Numbered from the stretch's first letter, positions 34,968 to 44,210 are shown. The stretch is 64,000 nt of DNA from PFJX01 sp044227325 (GCA_044227325.1 JBGAFI010000008.1:1-64000); one strand, 5' to 3'. Program-made: numbers and translations. Notes: a model not told the origin generated them from the sequence alone.

Positions 34968-36407
34968 GTGACTAAGTACGACATCATCATCGTTGGATCC
35001 GGGGCCGGCGGCAGCGCGGCCGCCTACCACCTGACCCAGACCGGCGCCCGGGTGCTGCTCCTGGAAAAGGGCGAGGCCCTGCCCCGGGACGGCTCCACCC
35101 TGGACGTGGAACGGGTCATGGGCCGAGGCGAGTTCCTCTCCCGGGAGCCCTGGCGGGACGGCGAAGGCCGGGAAATCCTGCCCGAGGAGCATTTCAATCT
35201 CGGTGGCAAAACCAAGTGGTACGGAGCCGCCCTGCTGCGCTTCGACCCAACGGAGTTCGCCGAGGACCCGGCCCGGCGCTGCCTGGCCTGGCCCATCGTC
35301 TACGATGATCTGGCGCCCTTCTACGAGGAGGCCGAGCGCCTCCTGGCAGTGCAGTCCTTCCCCCCCGAGCCGGACATCGCCCGCATCGCCGCCGGCCTGG
35401 CCCGCCAGGACGCCGGCTGGGAGTCCCAGGGCCTGGCCCTGGGACTGTCACCGGACATCCTCACCCAGCCCAAGGAAGCCAGCCACTTCGACGGCTTCGC
35501 CTCGGTGCTGGGCCTCAAGGCCGACGCCGAGCAAGCCCTGCTGGGCCGCATCGCCCACATGCCCAACCTGGCTCTACGCACCGGCTGCCCGGTGCGCCGG
35601 CTGCTGGGCGACGGCCGGCGGGTGACCGGCGTGGAATGCGACGATGGCGGACGCCATCACGCCGACACCGTGGTGCTGGCCGCCGGCGCCCTGCACAGTC
35701 CCCGCCTGCTCCAGAGCTACCTGGCGGAAAGCGGCCTGGACCGGGAACTGCCCGGCGCCGGCCTGGTGGGGCGCAATTACAAGTCCCACATCCTCACCGC
35801 CATGCTGGCCTTCTCCAGCCGGCCGGTGTCCGACGTGCTGGGCAAGACCCTGCTGCTGCTGCACCGGGACTATCCCGCCAGCAGCGTGCAGACCCTGGGC
35901 GGCAGCCTAGGGACGGATATCGCCGGCCGGCGGATGCCCGGCTTCGTGCCCGCCTGGATCCGGGACGGCGTCGCCTGCCGGGCTTACGGCTTCTTCCTGC
36001 AAACCGAGGACGGCTCCCACCCGGACAACCGGGTCCTCGCCGCCAGCGGCAGCCGGCCCCAACTGGACTACAACGCCGCCCGCCTGCCCGGCGCCCTAGG
36101 CGAGCACGTTCGCCTGGTGGCCAAGCTGCGCCGGGATCTGCTGGGCCTGGGCTACGTAGCCTTCAGCCAACGCATCGGCGTCACCGGCACCGCCCACGCC
36201 TGCGGTACCCTGGTCACCGGGTCCAGCCCGGAACGCTCCGTGGTTGACCCGGAGGGCCGGGTCTGGGGCCTGGACAACCTTTACGTGGCGGACGGTTCCG
36301 TCCTGCCCCGCTCCTCCCGGGTCAACCCGGCCCTCACCATCTACGCCTGGGGCCTGCGCGTCGCGAGCCTGCTGGCCGGCCACAGGGAGCGGTCCCATGA
36401 CGCCTGA
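34968..36407 (+). CDS. GMC-family FAD oxidoreductase
   Basis: 479 residues from a GTG with GGAGG eight bases upstream. The FAD-binding motif is IIIVGSGAGGSAAAYHL (7-23); ATKWYG-like GGKTKWYGAALLRF, the substrate-domain HACGTL (the usual catalytic His region) and the C-terminal VADGSVLPRSSRVNPALTIYAWGLR are typical of GMC enzymes, which oxidise alcohols or sugars. It lacks a signal peptide. It overlaps the debranching-enzyme gene by 11 bases, so a sugar-related substrate is plausible. Confidence 0.9.
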   Translation: MTKYDIIIVGSGAGGSAAAYHLTQTGARVLLLEKGEALPRDGSTLDVERVMGRGEFLSREPWRDGEGREILPEEHFNLGGKTKWYGAALLRFDPTEFAEDPARRCLAWPIVYDDLAPFYEEAERLLAVQSFPPEPDIARIAAGLARQDAGWESQGLALGLSPDILTQPKEASHFDGFASVLGLKADAEQALLGRIAHMPNLALRTGCPVRRLLGDGRRVTGVECDDGGRHHADTVVLAAGALHSPRLLQSYLAESGLDRELPGAGLVGRNYKSHILTAMLAFSSRPVSDVLGKTLLLLHRDYPASSVQTLGGSLGTDIAGRRMPGFVPAWIRDGVACRAYGFFLQTEDGSHPDNRVLAASGSRPQLDYNAARLPGALGEHVRLVAKLRRDLLGLGYVAFSQRIGVTGTAHACGTLVTGSSPERSVVDPEGRVWGLDNLYVADGSVLPRSSRVNPALTIYAWGLRVASLLAGHRERSHDA

Positions 36408-38418
36408 ACTGCCCGATTTCATCCGCTTCGGCCGCGACGTCTGCGGCGACCTGGAGCAGGCCGAGCGCCGGGAATGGTGGCTGGCCAACGGCCTGGGCGC
36501 CTACGCCGCCGGCACCGTGGCCGGCAGCCTGACCCGCCGCTACCACGGCCTGCTGGTGGCGCCGGTGGACCCGCCCCTGGGCCGCCGTCTGGTGCTGGCC
36601 AAGGCCGATGCCACCCTCATCGACGGCGATCGCCGCTACCCCCTCCATGTGAACCGCTGGGCTGGTGGCGCCATCGAGCCAAAAGGCCACATCCACATCG
36701 AATCCTTCCGCCTGGAGGGTGGCATGGCGGTGTGGACCTACGCCATCGGCGACATTCGCCTGGAACAGCGTATATGGATGGAACACGGCGCCCACGCCAC
36801 CTATGTGGCCTGGCGCCTGGCCCGGCCCGTGGGCCGGCCCCTGCGTCTCACCGCCAGCCTGCTGGCCAACGCCCGGGACCACCACGGCGGCACCTGGCCC
36901 GGCGAATTCGATCCCGCCACCGAGGTCACCAACGGCCGCCTGGAAGTCCGCGCACCTGGCTTCACCCTGCACCTGCGGGCACCCGGCGGCCGGCTGTTGC
37001 CCGGCCGGCAGTGGGTGGAGAACTTCCAACTGCCCTTGGAGGCAGAGCGGGGCCTGTCCGACACCGACCATCACCTCTGCGTGGGCCGCCTGGAACTGGA
37101 CCTGGACAGCGAATGCCGAGGCCTGGTGGCCAGCCTGGGCGAGGTGCGGCACGGCTATCCCGACGAGGCCCGGCGGCGGCGTCATGCCCACGACCTGCGC
37201 CTGCTCAAGCAGGCCGCCCTGGCGGCGCCGGAGATCGTCGATGGTCCCGACTGGGTGAAGCAACTGGTACTGTCCACCGACACCTTCCTGTTCGCCCGGC
37301 CTCTGCCGGACCTGCCCGAGGGCGAGTCGGTTATCGCCGGCTACCCGTGGTTCGGCGACTGGGGCCGCGACACCATGATCGCGCTGCCCGGCCTGACCCT
37401 GGCCACCGGCCGGCTGGATTCCGCGCGCCGCATCCTCACCACCTTCGCCCGCTTCGTGGACCGGGGCATGCTTCCCAATGTGTTCCCCGGCGCAGGCGAA
37501 ACGCCGGAGTACAACACCGTGGACGCGGCCCTCTGGTATTTCGAGGCCTGGCGCGCCTACCTGGAGGCCAGCGGCGACGTCCAGAGCCTGCGCAACGTCT
37601 TCCCGGTGCTGGCCGACATGGTGGACTGGCACGTCAAGGGCACCCGCCACGGCATCGCCCTGGACCCGGCGGACGGTCTGTTGCGCGCCGGCGAGTCGGG
37701 CGTCCAGCTCACCTGGATGGACGCCAAGATCGGCGACTGGGTGGTCACCCCCCGCATCGGCAAGCCGGTGGAGATCAACGCCCTCTGGTTCAACGCGCTG
37801 CGCGCGATGGCCGACTTCGCCCGCATGGCCGGCCACGATCCCAAGCCTTATCGGCAACTGGCGGAGGCCGCGGGCCATGGCTTCCAGCGCTTCCTCAAAC
37901 CGGAAGGCGGCCTTTGCGACGTGCTGGACGGCCCCGGTGGCGACGACCCGACGCTGCGGCCCAACCAGATATTCGCCGTCAGTCTGAGCCACACCGCCCT
38001 GGACCGGGCCGCCCAGGCCCGGGTGGTGGCCGAGGTGGGCCGGGAACTGCTCACCAGCTTCGGCCTGCGTTCCCTGGCGCCGGGCCACCCCGACTATCGC
38101 GGCAGCTATCTCGGCGGCGTTTGGGAGCGGGACTCCAGCTACCATCAGGGACCGGTATGGGCCTGGCTTCTGCCCCATTACGCCCTGGCGGAATTCCGGG
38201 TCACTGGCGATGCCGCCCTGGCCCAATCGCGCCTGGACCCCCTTGCCGACCACCTCAGGGACGCCGCTCTGGGCAGCGTCTCGGAAATCTTCGACGGCGA
38301 TCCGCCCCATGTGCCGCGCGGCGCGCCAGCCCAGGCCTGGAGCGTGGCCTGCGCCCTGGAAGCCTGGCTGCGCCTGGAACGGGCCAAGACGGTGGGCAAG
38401 GTGCGGGCGGCGGCGTGA
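36397..38418 (+). CDS. Amylo-alpha-1,6-glucosidase / glycogen-debranching-type enzyme
   Basis: 673 residues. The N-terminal domain starts with REWWLANGLGAYAAGTVAG and TRRYHGLLVAP, typical of the bacterial/archaeal debranching-enzyme N-domain. The catalytic (alpha/alpha)6 barrel (about 290-665) has YPWFGDWGRDTMIALPGL, ETPEYNTVDAALWY, LTWMDAKIGDWVVTPR and PVEINALWFNAL. It should hydrolyse alpha-1,6 linkages in glycogen or related alpha-glucans. Coupled to the GMC gene by overlap; the two-component genes follow 80 bases downstream on the same strand. Confidence 0.92.
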   Translation: MTPELPDFIRFGRDVCGDLEQAERREWWLANGLGAYAAGTVAGSLTRRYHGLLVAPVDPPLGRRLVLAKADATLIDGDRRYPLHVNRWAGGAIEPKGHIHIESFRLEGGMAVWTYAIGDIRLEQRIWMEHGAHATYVAWRLARPVGRPLRLTASLLANARDHHGGTWPGEFDPATEVTNGRLEVRAPGFTLHLRAPGGRLLPGRQWVENFQLPLEAERGLSDTDHHLCVGRLELDLDSECRGLVASLGEVRHGYPDEARRRRHAHDLRLLKQAALAAPEIVDGPDWVKQLVLSTDTFLFARPLPDLPEGESVIAGYPWFGDWGRDTMIALPGLTLATGRLDSARRILTTFARFVDRGMLPNVFPGAGETPEYNTVDAALWYFEAWRAYLEASGDVQSLRNVFPVLADMVDWHVKGTRHGIALDPADGLLRAGESGVQLTWMDAKIGDWVVTPRIGKPVEINALWFNALRAMADFARMAGHDPKPYRQLAEAAGHGFQRFLKPEGGLCDVLDGPGGDDPTLRPNQIFAVSLSHTALDRAAQARVVAEVGRELLTSFGLRSLAPGHPDYRGSYLGGVWERDSSYHQGPVWAWLLPHYALAEFRVTGDAALAQSRLDPLADHLRDAALGSVSEIFDGDPPHVPRGAPAQAWSVACALEAWLRLERAKTVGKVRAAA

Positions 38419-38497
38419 TTAGTTGGTACGAGTTCTGCAAGGCTTAGTAACATGGTGCCATCCGGCAGGGTGGCGCGGCTTCACGGGGGAGAAGGTG

Positions 38498-39199
38498 ATG
38501 GGACGTAACGTGCTGGTGATCGAGGACGAACGGCAGATCGCCGACGTCATCAAGCTCAACCTGCAACAACAACTGGACTGCAAGGTGAAGCTCGCGCTGG
38601 ACGGCCACGTGGGGCTCACCGAGGCCGAGGCGCGGCCGTGGGACCTGATCATCCTGGACATCATGCTGCCGGGGGTGGACGGCCTGGAAATCCTGCGCCG
38701 GGTGCGCGCCAAGTCGCGCAGCCAGGCGGTGCTGATGCTCACCGCCAAGTCCACCGAGCTCGACCGGGTGCTGGGCCTGGAACTGGGAGCCGACGACTAC
38801 CTGACCAAACCCTTCTCCATGCTGGAGCTCATCGCCCGGGTGAAGGCCGCGTTTCGGCGCATGGACGCCCTCACCGCCGGCGGCGGCGACGGCCGCGAGC
38901 AACTCACCCTTGCCGGCCTCACCCTGGACCCGGCGCGCCGCACCGCCATCCTGGAAGGCCGTGTCATGGAGCTCACCGCCAAGGAATTCGACCTGCTCTG
39001 GTTTTTCGCCCGCAACCCGGGCAAGGTGTACTCGCGCAACCAGGTGCTGGACGCGGTGTGGGGCTACAGCCATTCCGGCTACGAGCACACCGTCAACACC
39101 CACATCAACCGGCTGCGCTCAAAGTTGGAAAAGGATCCCGCCCAGCCGGAATATCTGCTCACCGTCTGGGGCGTCGGCTACAAGTTCCGGGAAGCCTGA
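38498..39199 (+). CDS. OmpR-family response regulator
   Basis: 233 residues with GGAGAAGG before the ATG. The receiver has acidic EDE, acceptor Asp in DLIILDIMLPGVDG, Thr in LMLTAKS and Lys in YLTKPFS. The C-terminal winged helix contains LTAKEFDLLWFFARNPGKVYSR and the typical YEHTVNTHINRLRSKLE recognition helix with VWGVGYKF. It should bind DNA when phosphorylated by the kinase coded 24 bases downstream. The target is unknown; the sugar-enzyme genes upstream are candidates. Confidence 0.95.
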   Translation: MGRNVLVIEDERQIADVIKLNLQQQLDCKVKLALDGHVGLTEAEARPWDLIILDIMLPGVDGLEILRRVRAKSRSQAVLMLTAKSTELDRVLGLELGADDYLTKPFSMLELIARVKAAFRRMDALTAGGGDGREQLTLAGLTLDPARRTAILEGRVMELTAKEFDLLWFFARNPGKVYSRNQVLDAVWGYSHSGYEHTVNTHINRLRSKLEKDPAQPEYLLTVWGVGYKFREA

Positions 39200-39223
39200 C
39201 GGCACCCGCACCAGCCGGATCCC

Positions 39224-40279
39224 ATGTCCCTGTTCGCCCGCTATTTCGTCGCCCTCGGCCTGCTGCTGGCCGTGGTGGGCGTGCCCCTGCTCATGCTGCT
39301 GCACGACAGCATGGGCATGGTGCGCCAGGAGGTCTGGGTCATCGCGGGTTCCCTGGTGCTGCTGGTCCTGGCGGGGCTGGTCCACGCCAGCGTGCTCACG
39401 GTCCGCCTGAAACGGCTGGCCAACGCCATGGACGAATTCCGTGCCGGCAGCTTCACGCGGGCACCCAACCTGTCCACCGACACGCGCTCCTCCGACGAAC
39501 TGGGGCGCCTGGCCCGGGACCTGGAAGCCATGGCCGGACTCATGGTGGCGCACCTGAACGACGCCAAGCGCGCCGACACCGACCGGCGCGAACTCATCGC
39601 CAACATCTCCCACGACCTGCGCACGCCCCTGGCCGCCATGCGCGGCTACCTGGACACCCTGCTGATCCAGGACGACACCCTCAACCCCCAGCAGCGCCAG
39701 ACCTACCTGGGCGTGGCGGTGGAGGAAGCCGAGCGCCTCACCCGGCTGGTGGCCGACCTGTTCGAGATGGCCAAGCTGGACGCCCCCAACGCCAGTCTCA
39801 GCCTGGAGCCCTGCGCCCTGGGCGAACTGATGCAGGACGTGGCCCAGAAGTTCGAGCTGCCGTCCCAATCCCGCGGCGTGACCCTGCGCGCCGACATCCC
39901 CCACGACGCCCCCTGGGCGGACGCCGACATCGCCGCCCTGGAACGAGTGCTTTCCAACCTGCTGGACAACGCCCTGCGCCACACCCCCGAAGGCGGCACC
40001 GTCACCCTGGCCCTCATCCCATCCGCCGAGCGCCTGCGGGTGGAGGTGCGCGACACCGGCTCCGGCCTGCGGGAATCGGACCGGCTGCGGGTTTTCGACC
40101 GCTTCTGGCGCGCCGACGCCCACCGCTCCGGCAGCGGCGCCGGCCTGGGCCTGGCCATCGCCCGCCGCATCGTGGAACTGCACGGCGGCGCCATCGAGGT
40201 GGACAGCACCCCCGGCAAGGGGGCCTGCTTCCGCTTCGACCTGCCGGTCCACAATAGCAAAACCGAGGAAACCCCATGA
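39224..40279 (+). CDS. Sensor histidine kinase with HAMP domain
   Basis: 351 residues. Two closely spaced transmembrane helices (about 5-28 and 35-60) leave almost no periplasmic loop, so it probably senses within the membrane or through a partner. A HAMP region follows (RLKRLANAMDEFRAGSF). HisKA has the phospho-acceptor in ANISHDLRTPLAAMRGYLD; the ATPase domain has NLLDNALRHTPEGG, DTGSGL and GAGLGLAIARRIVELHGG. Cognate kinase of the 38498 regulator; its stop overlaps the start of the PAS-GAF gene by four bases. Confidence 0.94.
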   Translation: MSLFARYFVALGLLLAVVGVPLLMLLHDSMGMVRQEVWVIAGSLVLLVLAGLVHASVLTVRLKRLANAMDEFRAGSFTRAPNLSTDTRSSDELGRLARDLEAMAGLMVAHLNDAKRADTDRRELIANISHDLRTPLAAMRGYLDTLLIQDDTLNPQQRQTYLGVAVEEAERLTRLVADLFEMAKLDAPNASLSLEPCALGELMQDVAQKFELPSQSRGVTLRADIPHDAPWADADIAALERVLSNLLDNALRHTPEGGTVTLALIPSAERLRVEVRDTGSGLRESDRLRVFDRFWRADAHRSGSGAGLGLAIARRIVELHGGAIEVDSTPGKGACFRFDLPVHNSKTEETP

Positions 40280-41475
40280 ACTGGACACGACGCGCCTGGC
40301 TGTATTCCCCCGCCCTGCTTGCCCTGGCGCTGGCGGTCTGGACCGGCGCCGCCGGCGGAACCCCCGCCCCCTGGTTGCTGCTGGCCGTGCTCGCGGCGGC
40401 GGTGGCCTGGAGCGCGGAACACGGCCAGGCCGAACACCTGGATCGGTTCGCGCGGGCCGCCGATCGCCTGGCCCGGGACGAAGCCGCCGGCGTCCTGGAC
40501 GAATCCGCCGATGCCGCCCCCCTGGCTCGAGCCCTGGCTGCCATCGAAGCCCGGATGGAAGCCATGCGCCAGGAGATGTCCGCCCTGGACGCCGCCGGAC
40601 GCCGCACCGAGACGGAGCTGCAATCCGCCGAGGAGCGGTACGCCGCCGCCGTGAGCGGCGCCGACGACGGCCTGTGGGACTGGGATCTGCGCGCCGACAC
40701 CGTCTTCCACTCTCCCCGCCTGCGCGCCATGCTGGGACTGGCAGGGGAAGCCGGCACCTGGCACTCGGCGGACTGGTACCTGCGGGTACACCCGGACGAC
40801 CTGCCCGGCCTCAAGGCCGCCGTGGACGCCCATCTGGCCGGCGACACCCCCGCCCTCCTGGCCGAGCACCGCCTGCGCCGCGCCGACGGCAGCGAACTCT
40901 GGGTGCTGGCCCGGGGCCGCGCCATCCGCTCCGCCGGCGGCCGCGCCATCCGCATGGTGGGCCTGGTCACCGACATCAGCCAAAGAAAGCGCGCCGAGGA
41001 AATCCTGCGCGGCATGGCCGAGGGCGTGGCCAGCGCCCGGGGCGAATCCTTCTACCAGGCCCTGGTGCAGAGCTTCGCCCGCGTCCTGCGGGTGCGCGCC
41101 GCCTTCGTCACCCAATGCCTGGACCCCAACGTCCAGCGCGTGCGCACCCTTGCCTTCTGGGATGGCCAACAGTTCCTGGACGCCATCGAATACGACCTGG
41201 CCAACACCCCCTGTGACAGCGTCATCAACGGCGGACAGGCCTGCTTCATCGCCGACCATCTGGCCGAACGCTTTCCCTGCGAGGCCGGCTACGAAAGCTA
41301 CCTGGGCATCCCCATCTTCGACCTCAAGCGCCGCATCATCGGCCACCTGGCCTGCCTGGGCGTTCTGCCCATGGACGACCCTCTCCCCCACGAACCCATC
41401 TTCACCGTCTTCGCCAGCCGCGCGGGGATGGAGATGGAGTACATGGCGATGGCGGGGAGGCTGGCGGAGGGGTAG
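40276..41475 (+). CDS. Membrane PAS-GAF protein without output domain
   Basis: 399 residues. Two hydrophobic segments (about 8-27 and 30-47), a short coiled coil (RALAAIEARMEAMRQEMSAL), a PAS domain with PAC (about 120-245; SGADDGLWDWDL, DISQRKRAEEI) and a GAF-like domain (about 250-395; FARVLRVRAAFVTQCL). The protein ends at GRLAEG just after the GAF domain, with no kinase, GGDEF or phosphatase domain, so it may be a sensor partner of the overlapping kinase or a 3'-truncated gene. The last 142 bases recur in decayed form at 42363, beyond the toxin-antitoxin genes, which supports rearrangement at this end. Confidence 0.85.
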   Translation: MNWTRRAWLYSPALLALALAVWTGAAGGTPAPWLLLAVLAAAVAWSAEHGQAEHLDRFARAADRLARDEAAGVLDESADAAPLARALAAIEARMEAMRQEMSALDAAGRRTETELQSAEERYAAAVSGADDGLWDWDLRADTVFHSPRLRAMLGLAGEAGTWHSADWYLRVHPDDLPGLKAAVDAHLAGDTPALLAEHRLRRADGSELWVLARGRAIRSAGGRAIRMVGLVTDISQRKRAEEILRGMAEGVASARGESFYQALVQSFARVLRVRAAFVTQCLDPNVQRVRTLAFWDGQQFLDAIEYDLANTPCDSVINGGQACFIADHLAERFPCEAGYESYLGIPIFDLKRRIIGHLACLGVLPMDDPLPHEPIFTVFASRAGMEMEYMAMAGRLAEG

Positions 41476-41597
41476 GACACTCCTGGCGGGCCGACGGGAT
41501 GCACCCGCGCCCGGCATTGTCTTGAGGCGAGAAGATTGAGGATACGGGGGTAATATCCTAAAGTAAGGAATCCTTACATTACGCGAAGTCCACCGCC

Positions 41598-41846
41598 ATG
41601 CTCGCCAAACTGACCGCCAAGAACCAGCTCACCCTGCCCCGCAGCATCATCGACGCGGTGGAAGCCGCCGAATACTTCGAAGTGGAGGCCCGCGATGGCC
41701 AGATCGTTCTGACCCCCGCCCGCATTCAGCGAGGCGACGCGGTGCGCGCCAAGCTGGCTGAACTGGGCATCCAGGAGCGCGACGTCGCCGACGCCGTGAA
41801 CTGGGCGCGGAAAGCCCCCACCGCCAAAACCACGCGCGGAAAATGA
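41598..41846 (+). CDS. AbrB/MazE-type antitoxin
   Basis: 82 residues. The swapped-hairpin AbrB DNA-binding domain is recognised from LAKLTAKNQLTLPRSIIDAV and EYFEVEARDGQIVLTP (1-41). The C-terminal half (AVRAKLAELGIQERDVADAV) is the helix expected to wrap the toxin. It should neutralise the PIN toxin and repress its own operon. The stop region overlaps the toxin start (ATGA). Confidence 0.9.
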   Translation: MLAKLTAKNQLTLPRSIIDAVEAAEYFEVEARDGQIVLTPARIQRGDAVRAKLAELGIQERDVADAVNWARKAPTAKTTRGK

Positions 41847-42283
41847 AGCGCGCCGCCAAGCCGGCCCGGGTTGTCATCGACACCAACCTGGTCCTGTCGG
41901 CACTGGTTTTCACCCGGGGCCGCGTCGCGCCCCAGCGCCAAGCCTGGCAGACCCGGCGCATCCTTCCCCTGATTTCCCGACCCACGGCGGAAGAACTCAT
42001 CCGGGTGCTGTCCTACCCCAAGTTCAAGCTGACCGCCGAGGATCAGGAGGAACTGCTGGCCGACTACCTGCCCTACTGCGAAACCGTGGTCATCCCACAG
42101 CCGCCGCCCATCACGCCCCCCTGCCGCGACCCCTTCGACCTGCCCTTCCTGCAACTCGCGCTGGCCGGAAAAGCCCAGGCCTTGGTCACCGGCGATCAAG
42201 ACCTGCTTACCCTTGCCAGCGGCTTCGCCATACCGGTGGTGTCGGCGGAGAATTTCGTCGCGACGCTGAATTCAGGACAGTGA
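41843..42283 (+). CDS. PIN-domain toxin (putative ribonuclease)
   Basis: 146 residues. The PIN acidic residues are visible: Asp in VVIDTNLVLSAL, Glu in TAEELIRVLSY, Asp in CRDPFDLPFLQLAL and Asp in LVTGDQDLLTL. PIN toxins cleave RNA, often tRNA or rRNA, using Mg2+. Overlap with the AbrB-type gene makes a standard type II toxin-antitoxin pair. The pair is flanked by an intact and a decayed copy of the PAS-GAF gene end. Confidence 0.9.
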   Translation: MKRAAKPARVVIDTNLVLSALVFTRGRVAPQRQAWQTRRILPLISRPTAEELIRVLSYPKFKLTAEDQEELLADYLPYCETVVIPQPPPITPPCRDPFDLPFLQLALAGKAQALVTGDQDLLTLASGFAIPVVSAENFVATLNSGQ

Positions 42284-42362
42284 AGCGCCAAGCCAGGGCG
42301 CTTCATGGATTAGGTGAACTCTGATTGCCGCCTGGATGTGTCCGGCAAGTGCCGGATCACCC

Positions 42363-42501
42363 CATCATCGGCCACCAGGCCTGCCTGGGCGTCCTGCCCA
42401 TGGACGACCCTCCCCCACGAACCCATCTTCACCGTCTCGCCAGCCGGGCGGGGGTGGAGATGGAGTACATGGCGATGGTGGGGAGGTTGGCGGAGGGGTA
42501 G
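42363..42501 (+). pseudogene. Decayed copy of the 3' end of the PAS-GAF gene
   Basis: 139 bases matching 41334-41475 almost throughout, from CATCATCGGCCAC to GCGGAGGGGTAG, but with small deletions (CTCTCCCCC to CTCCCCC; GTCTTCG to GTCTCG) that break the frame. It corresponds to the last 47 codons of the PAS-GAF protein. Confidence 0.9.
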
Positions 42502-42660
42502 AGGCGGACAATCGGCCTGATCTGCCGGTCAACATGACCTGATACCGGCCGTTCCTCAGCGTCCGCTTCGCCCAGCATCGAACGGGCGTTCCCGACCCAG
42601 TGCAGCCGGTCGGCCTCTCAGATCGGCTACGGCAAGTATCTACGCCAAGCAGACGGAACG

Positions 42661-42732
42661 CGAAGCTAACCGGCGCCCGAAATGACGCGAAGCAGCATGT
42701 AGGGTGTCCGAGTTGAGCGAAAGGTTATGTTT
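42661..42732 (-). repeat. Possible attC-like site after the AT-rich operon
   Basis: On the minus strand the stop codon of the 42725 gene lies inside ACATAAC, followed by CTTTCGCTCAACTCGGACACC, which resembles the R''-L'' half of attC (compare CTTCGCTCGAGCCGACC in attC 1). GGTTAGC about 55 bases on could be R'. Arms pair poorly, so this is tentative. The rest of 42502-42724 shows nothing else recognisable. Confidence 0.35.
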
Positions 42733-43216
42733 TATCCTTAGAGTCAAGTGCAACTTTTTCATCAACATATTTCTGAATGCGAATGTACCAAAGCAAGAAA
42801 CCGGTTACGCTTAGAAGCAAACCAGCGATAATGCTGACCACGCCCATTATGCGATAAGAAGTTAGTGCTTCTTGTAGCACATTGAGAACAGCTATTCGGT
42901 CGTCCGATGGTTGTTGTGATTCCAAAATATCAATGTAAAGCTTCTGTTTCTTGACATCTATTGCAGTAAGCATGAGGTCATTGTCGTGATTCTTGGGGCC
43001 GCTTTTGATTTTGGCCTCCTCGGACTTAAGTGAATCGTAAAGCGACTTCAGATGATCAACTCTCAATTTACCTTTCTTAACCTCAGCCTCTGTGTCCGCG
43101 ACTTTTAGTTTGTATTCAATCCCTTTATCCCAGGGGTATGCAACACCCCAGCCAAGAATAATTAGCCCGGCTATAGCAATAAACTTATATAAGCTGTCGG
43201 TGGGTGGCGTAATCAT
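42725..43216 (-). CDS. Two-TM coiled-coil envelope protein (AT-rich operon, gene 3)
   Basis: 163 residues. One hydrophobic helix near the N-terminus (YKFIAIAGLIILGWGVAY), a charged helical central region of about 85 residues (LKVADTEAEVKKGKLRVDHL; SLKSEEAKIKSGPKNHDND), then a second helix (IMGVVSIIAGLLLSVTGFLLWYI) and a short charged tail. The central part should lie on one side of the inner membrane as a helical hairpin. Codon use is AT-rich, unlike the flanks, pointing to transfer. Function unknown; last of three genes. Confidence 0.75.
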   Translation of the reverse strand: MITPPTDSLYKFIAIAGLIILGWGVAYPWDKGIEYKLKVADTEAEVKKGKLRVDHLKSLYDSLKSEEAKIKSGPKNHDNDLMLTAIDVKKQKLYIDILESQQPSDDRIAVLNVLQEALTSYRIMGVVSIIAGLLLSVTGFLLWYIRIQKYVDEKVALDSKDKT

Positions 43217-43227
43217 GTGACCTCACA

Positions 43228-43701
43228 TCATTTTGTGCAACTATCAAGGCAATTGGACTTCTTGTATGCACATTCAACTTTTTCATCAGTATTATGAGCG
43301 CTCGCGACGCATGTATTGTGCGTACTGTTACAGTCATGAAGACAGGAGGTGGCTTCTTTATTCTTGGTTCTTATCAAGGATGCTTCTCTTGAGTTAATAT
43401 CTACGTATAATCTATTGATTTCATCGGTGCTGCGATTACATGAGTTTATCGCATCGCGTAGAGCATTAAACGAAATACCACACTCACGCAAAGCTTGCCG
43501 ATCTGCGCGCATTGCATCAACTAGCGAAGCAAATGTGGCGCCGCTAGGGATGGGTATGGGATTAGAGCAGCGACCGGTCAACAACTCTTTGTTTACATCG
43601 CAGTGCATTACATTAGCTTGCATTGGTATCATTGCGCTACACCCTGAAAACAGAAGGACGCTCATTACAACAACAATGTATTTCCAGTGATGTCTGTACA
43701 T
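43228..43701 (-). CDS. Cysteine-rich lipoprotein (AT-rich operon, gene 2)
   Basis: 157 residues. The signal sequence YIVVVMSVLLFSGCS has a lipobox-like FSGC, so the mature protein should be lipidated at that Cys. Ten further cysteines are visible, including CLHDCNSTHNTC and CAYKKSNCLDSC, suggesting disulphides in the periplasm. The middle is helical (ASLVDAMRADRQALRECG). Family not recognised. Its start overlaps the stop of the 43701 gene (ATGA) and it ends 11 bases before the next gene, so the three genes are one operon. Confidence 0.75.
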   Translation of the reverse strand: MYRHHWKYIVVVMSVLLFSGCSAMIPMQANVMHCDVNKELLTGRCSNPIPIPSGATFASLVDAMRADRQALRECGISFNALRDAINSCNRSTDEINRLYVDINSREASLIRTKNKEATSCLHDCNSTHNTCVASAHNTDEKVECAYKKSNCLDSCTK

Positions 43702-44210
43702 CAGCGGCCTCCCTTTTTTACCTCGCCTAGCACGGCAAGAACACTTTGAGGCACTTGAACAGTTAGACAGCGTGTCCCTTCTATTTCAATTATCGCATTT
43801 TCTACTTCATTCTTCTTGGCGGCTATTTGTTGTGTGATTTTACTTCGGTCACTACTTCTAATGTTTTCCAATTGTTTGTTAAGTATGTGTATTTCTTCAT
43901 TGACCTTATCCAGATTGGCCATTTTGTGTTTGAGTGTACCATCTAAATTAGCTTTATCTCGCTCCCATTCAGTGGACTGCATATTAAACTCCGCGCGAGC
44001 CTCCTTCATTTCGCGCGTGTGCTTCTCTTCGATACCCTTTAAATTTGTTTGGAGAGCCTTGATCTTAGCCTCGCGCTCTTGAAGCATCTCTTTTCTTGAA
44101 TTGGCAATTTTCTCCAAGGCATTCCGTGATTTCATACCCTGAAAATGTTCAATTAAATAACCTGACAGAAGGCCCACTAAGAAGAAAAGCGACAGGAGGA
44201 ATTTCCTCAT
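43701..44210 (-). CDS. Membrane-anchored coiled-coil protein (AT-rich operon, gene 1)
   Basis: 169 residues from the ATG at 44210, with AAGGAG nine bases upstream. One N-terminal helix (FLLSLFFLVGLLSGYLIEHF) anchors a long charged coiled coil (SRKEMLQEREAKIKALQTNL through LEKIA and ILNKQLENIRSSDRSK), ending in a small hydrophobic region (CLTVQVPQSVLAVLGE). Such topology places the coiled coil in the periplasm. The layout with a following lipoprotein recalls phage spanins, but lengths and context do not fit well. Function unknown. Confidence 0.75.
   Translation of the reverse strand: MRKFLLSLFFLVGLLSGYLIEHFQGMKSRNALEKIANSRKEMLQEREAKIKALQTNLKGIEEKHTREMKEARAEFNMQSTEWERDKANLDGTLKHKMANLDKVNEEIHILNKQLENIRSSDRSKITQQIAAKKNEVENAIIEIEGTRCLTVQVPQSVLAVLGEVKKGGR

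Noticed and set aside
43228..44210. Coiled-coil anchor and lipoprotein genes as a phage spanin pair (Rz/Rz1)
   Set aside because: The lipoprotein is too long and Cys-rich, the genes are not nested, and there are no phage genes nearby.
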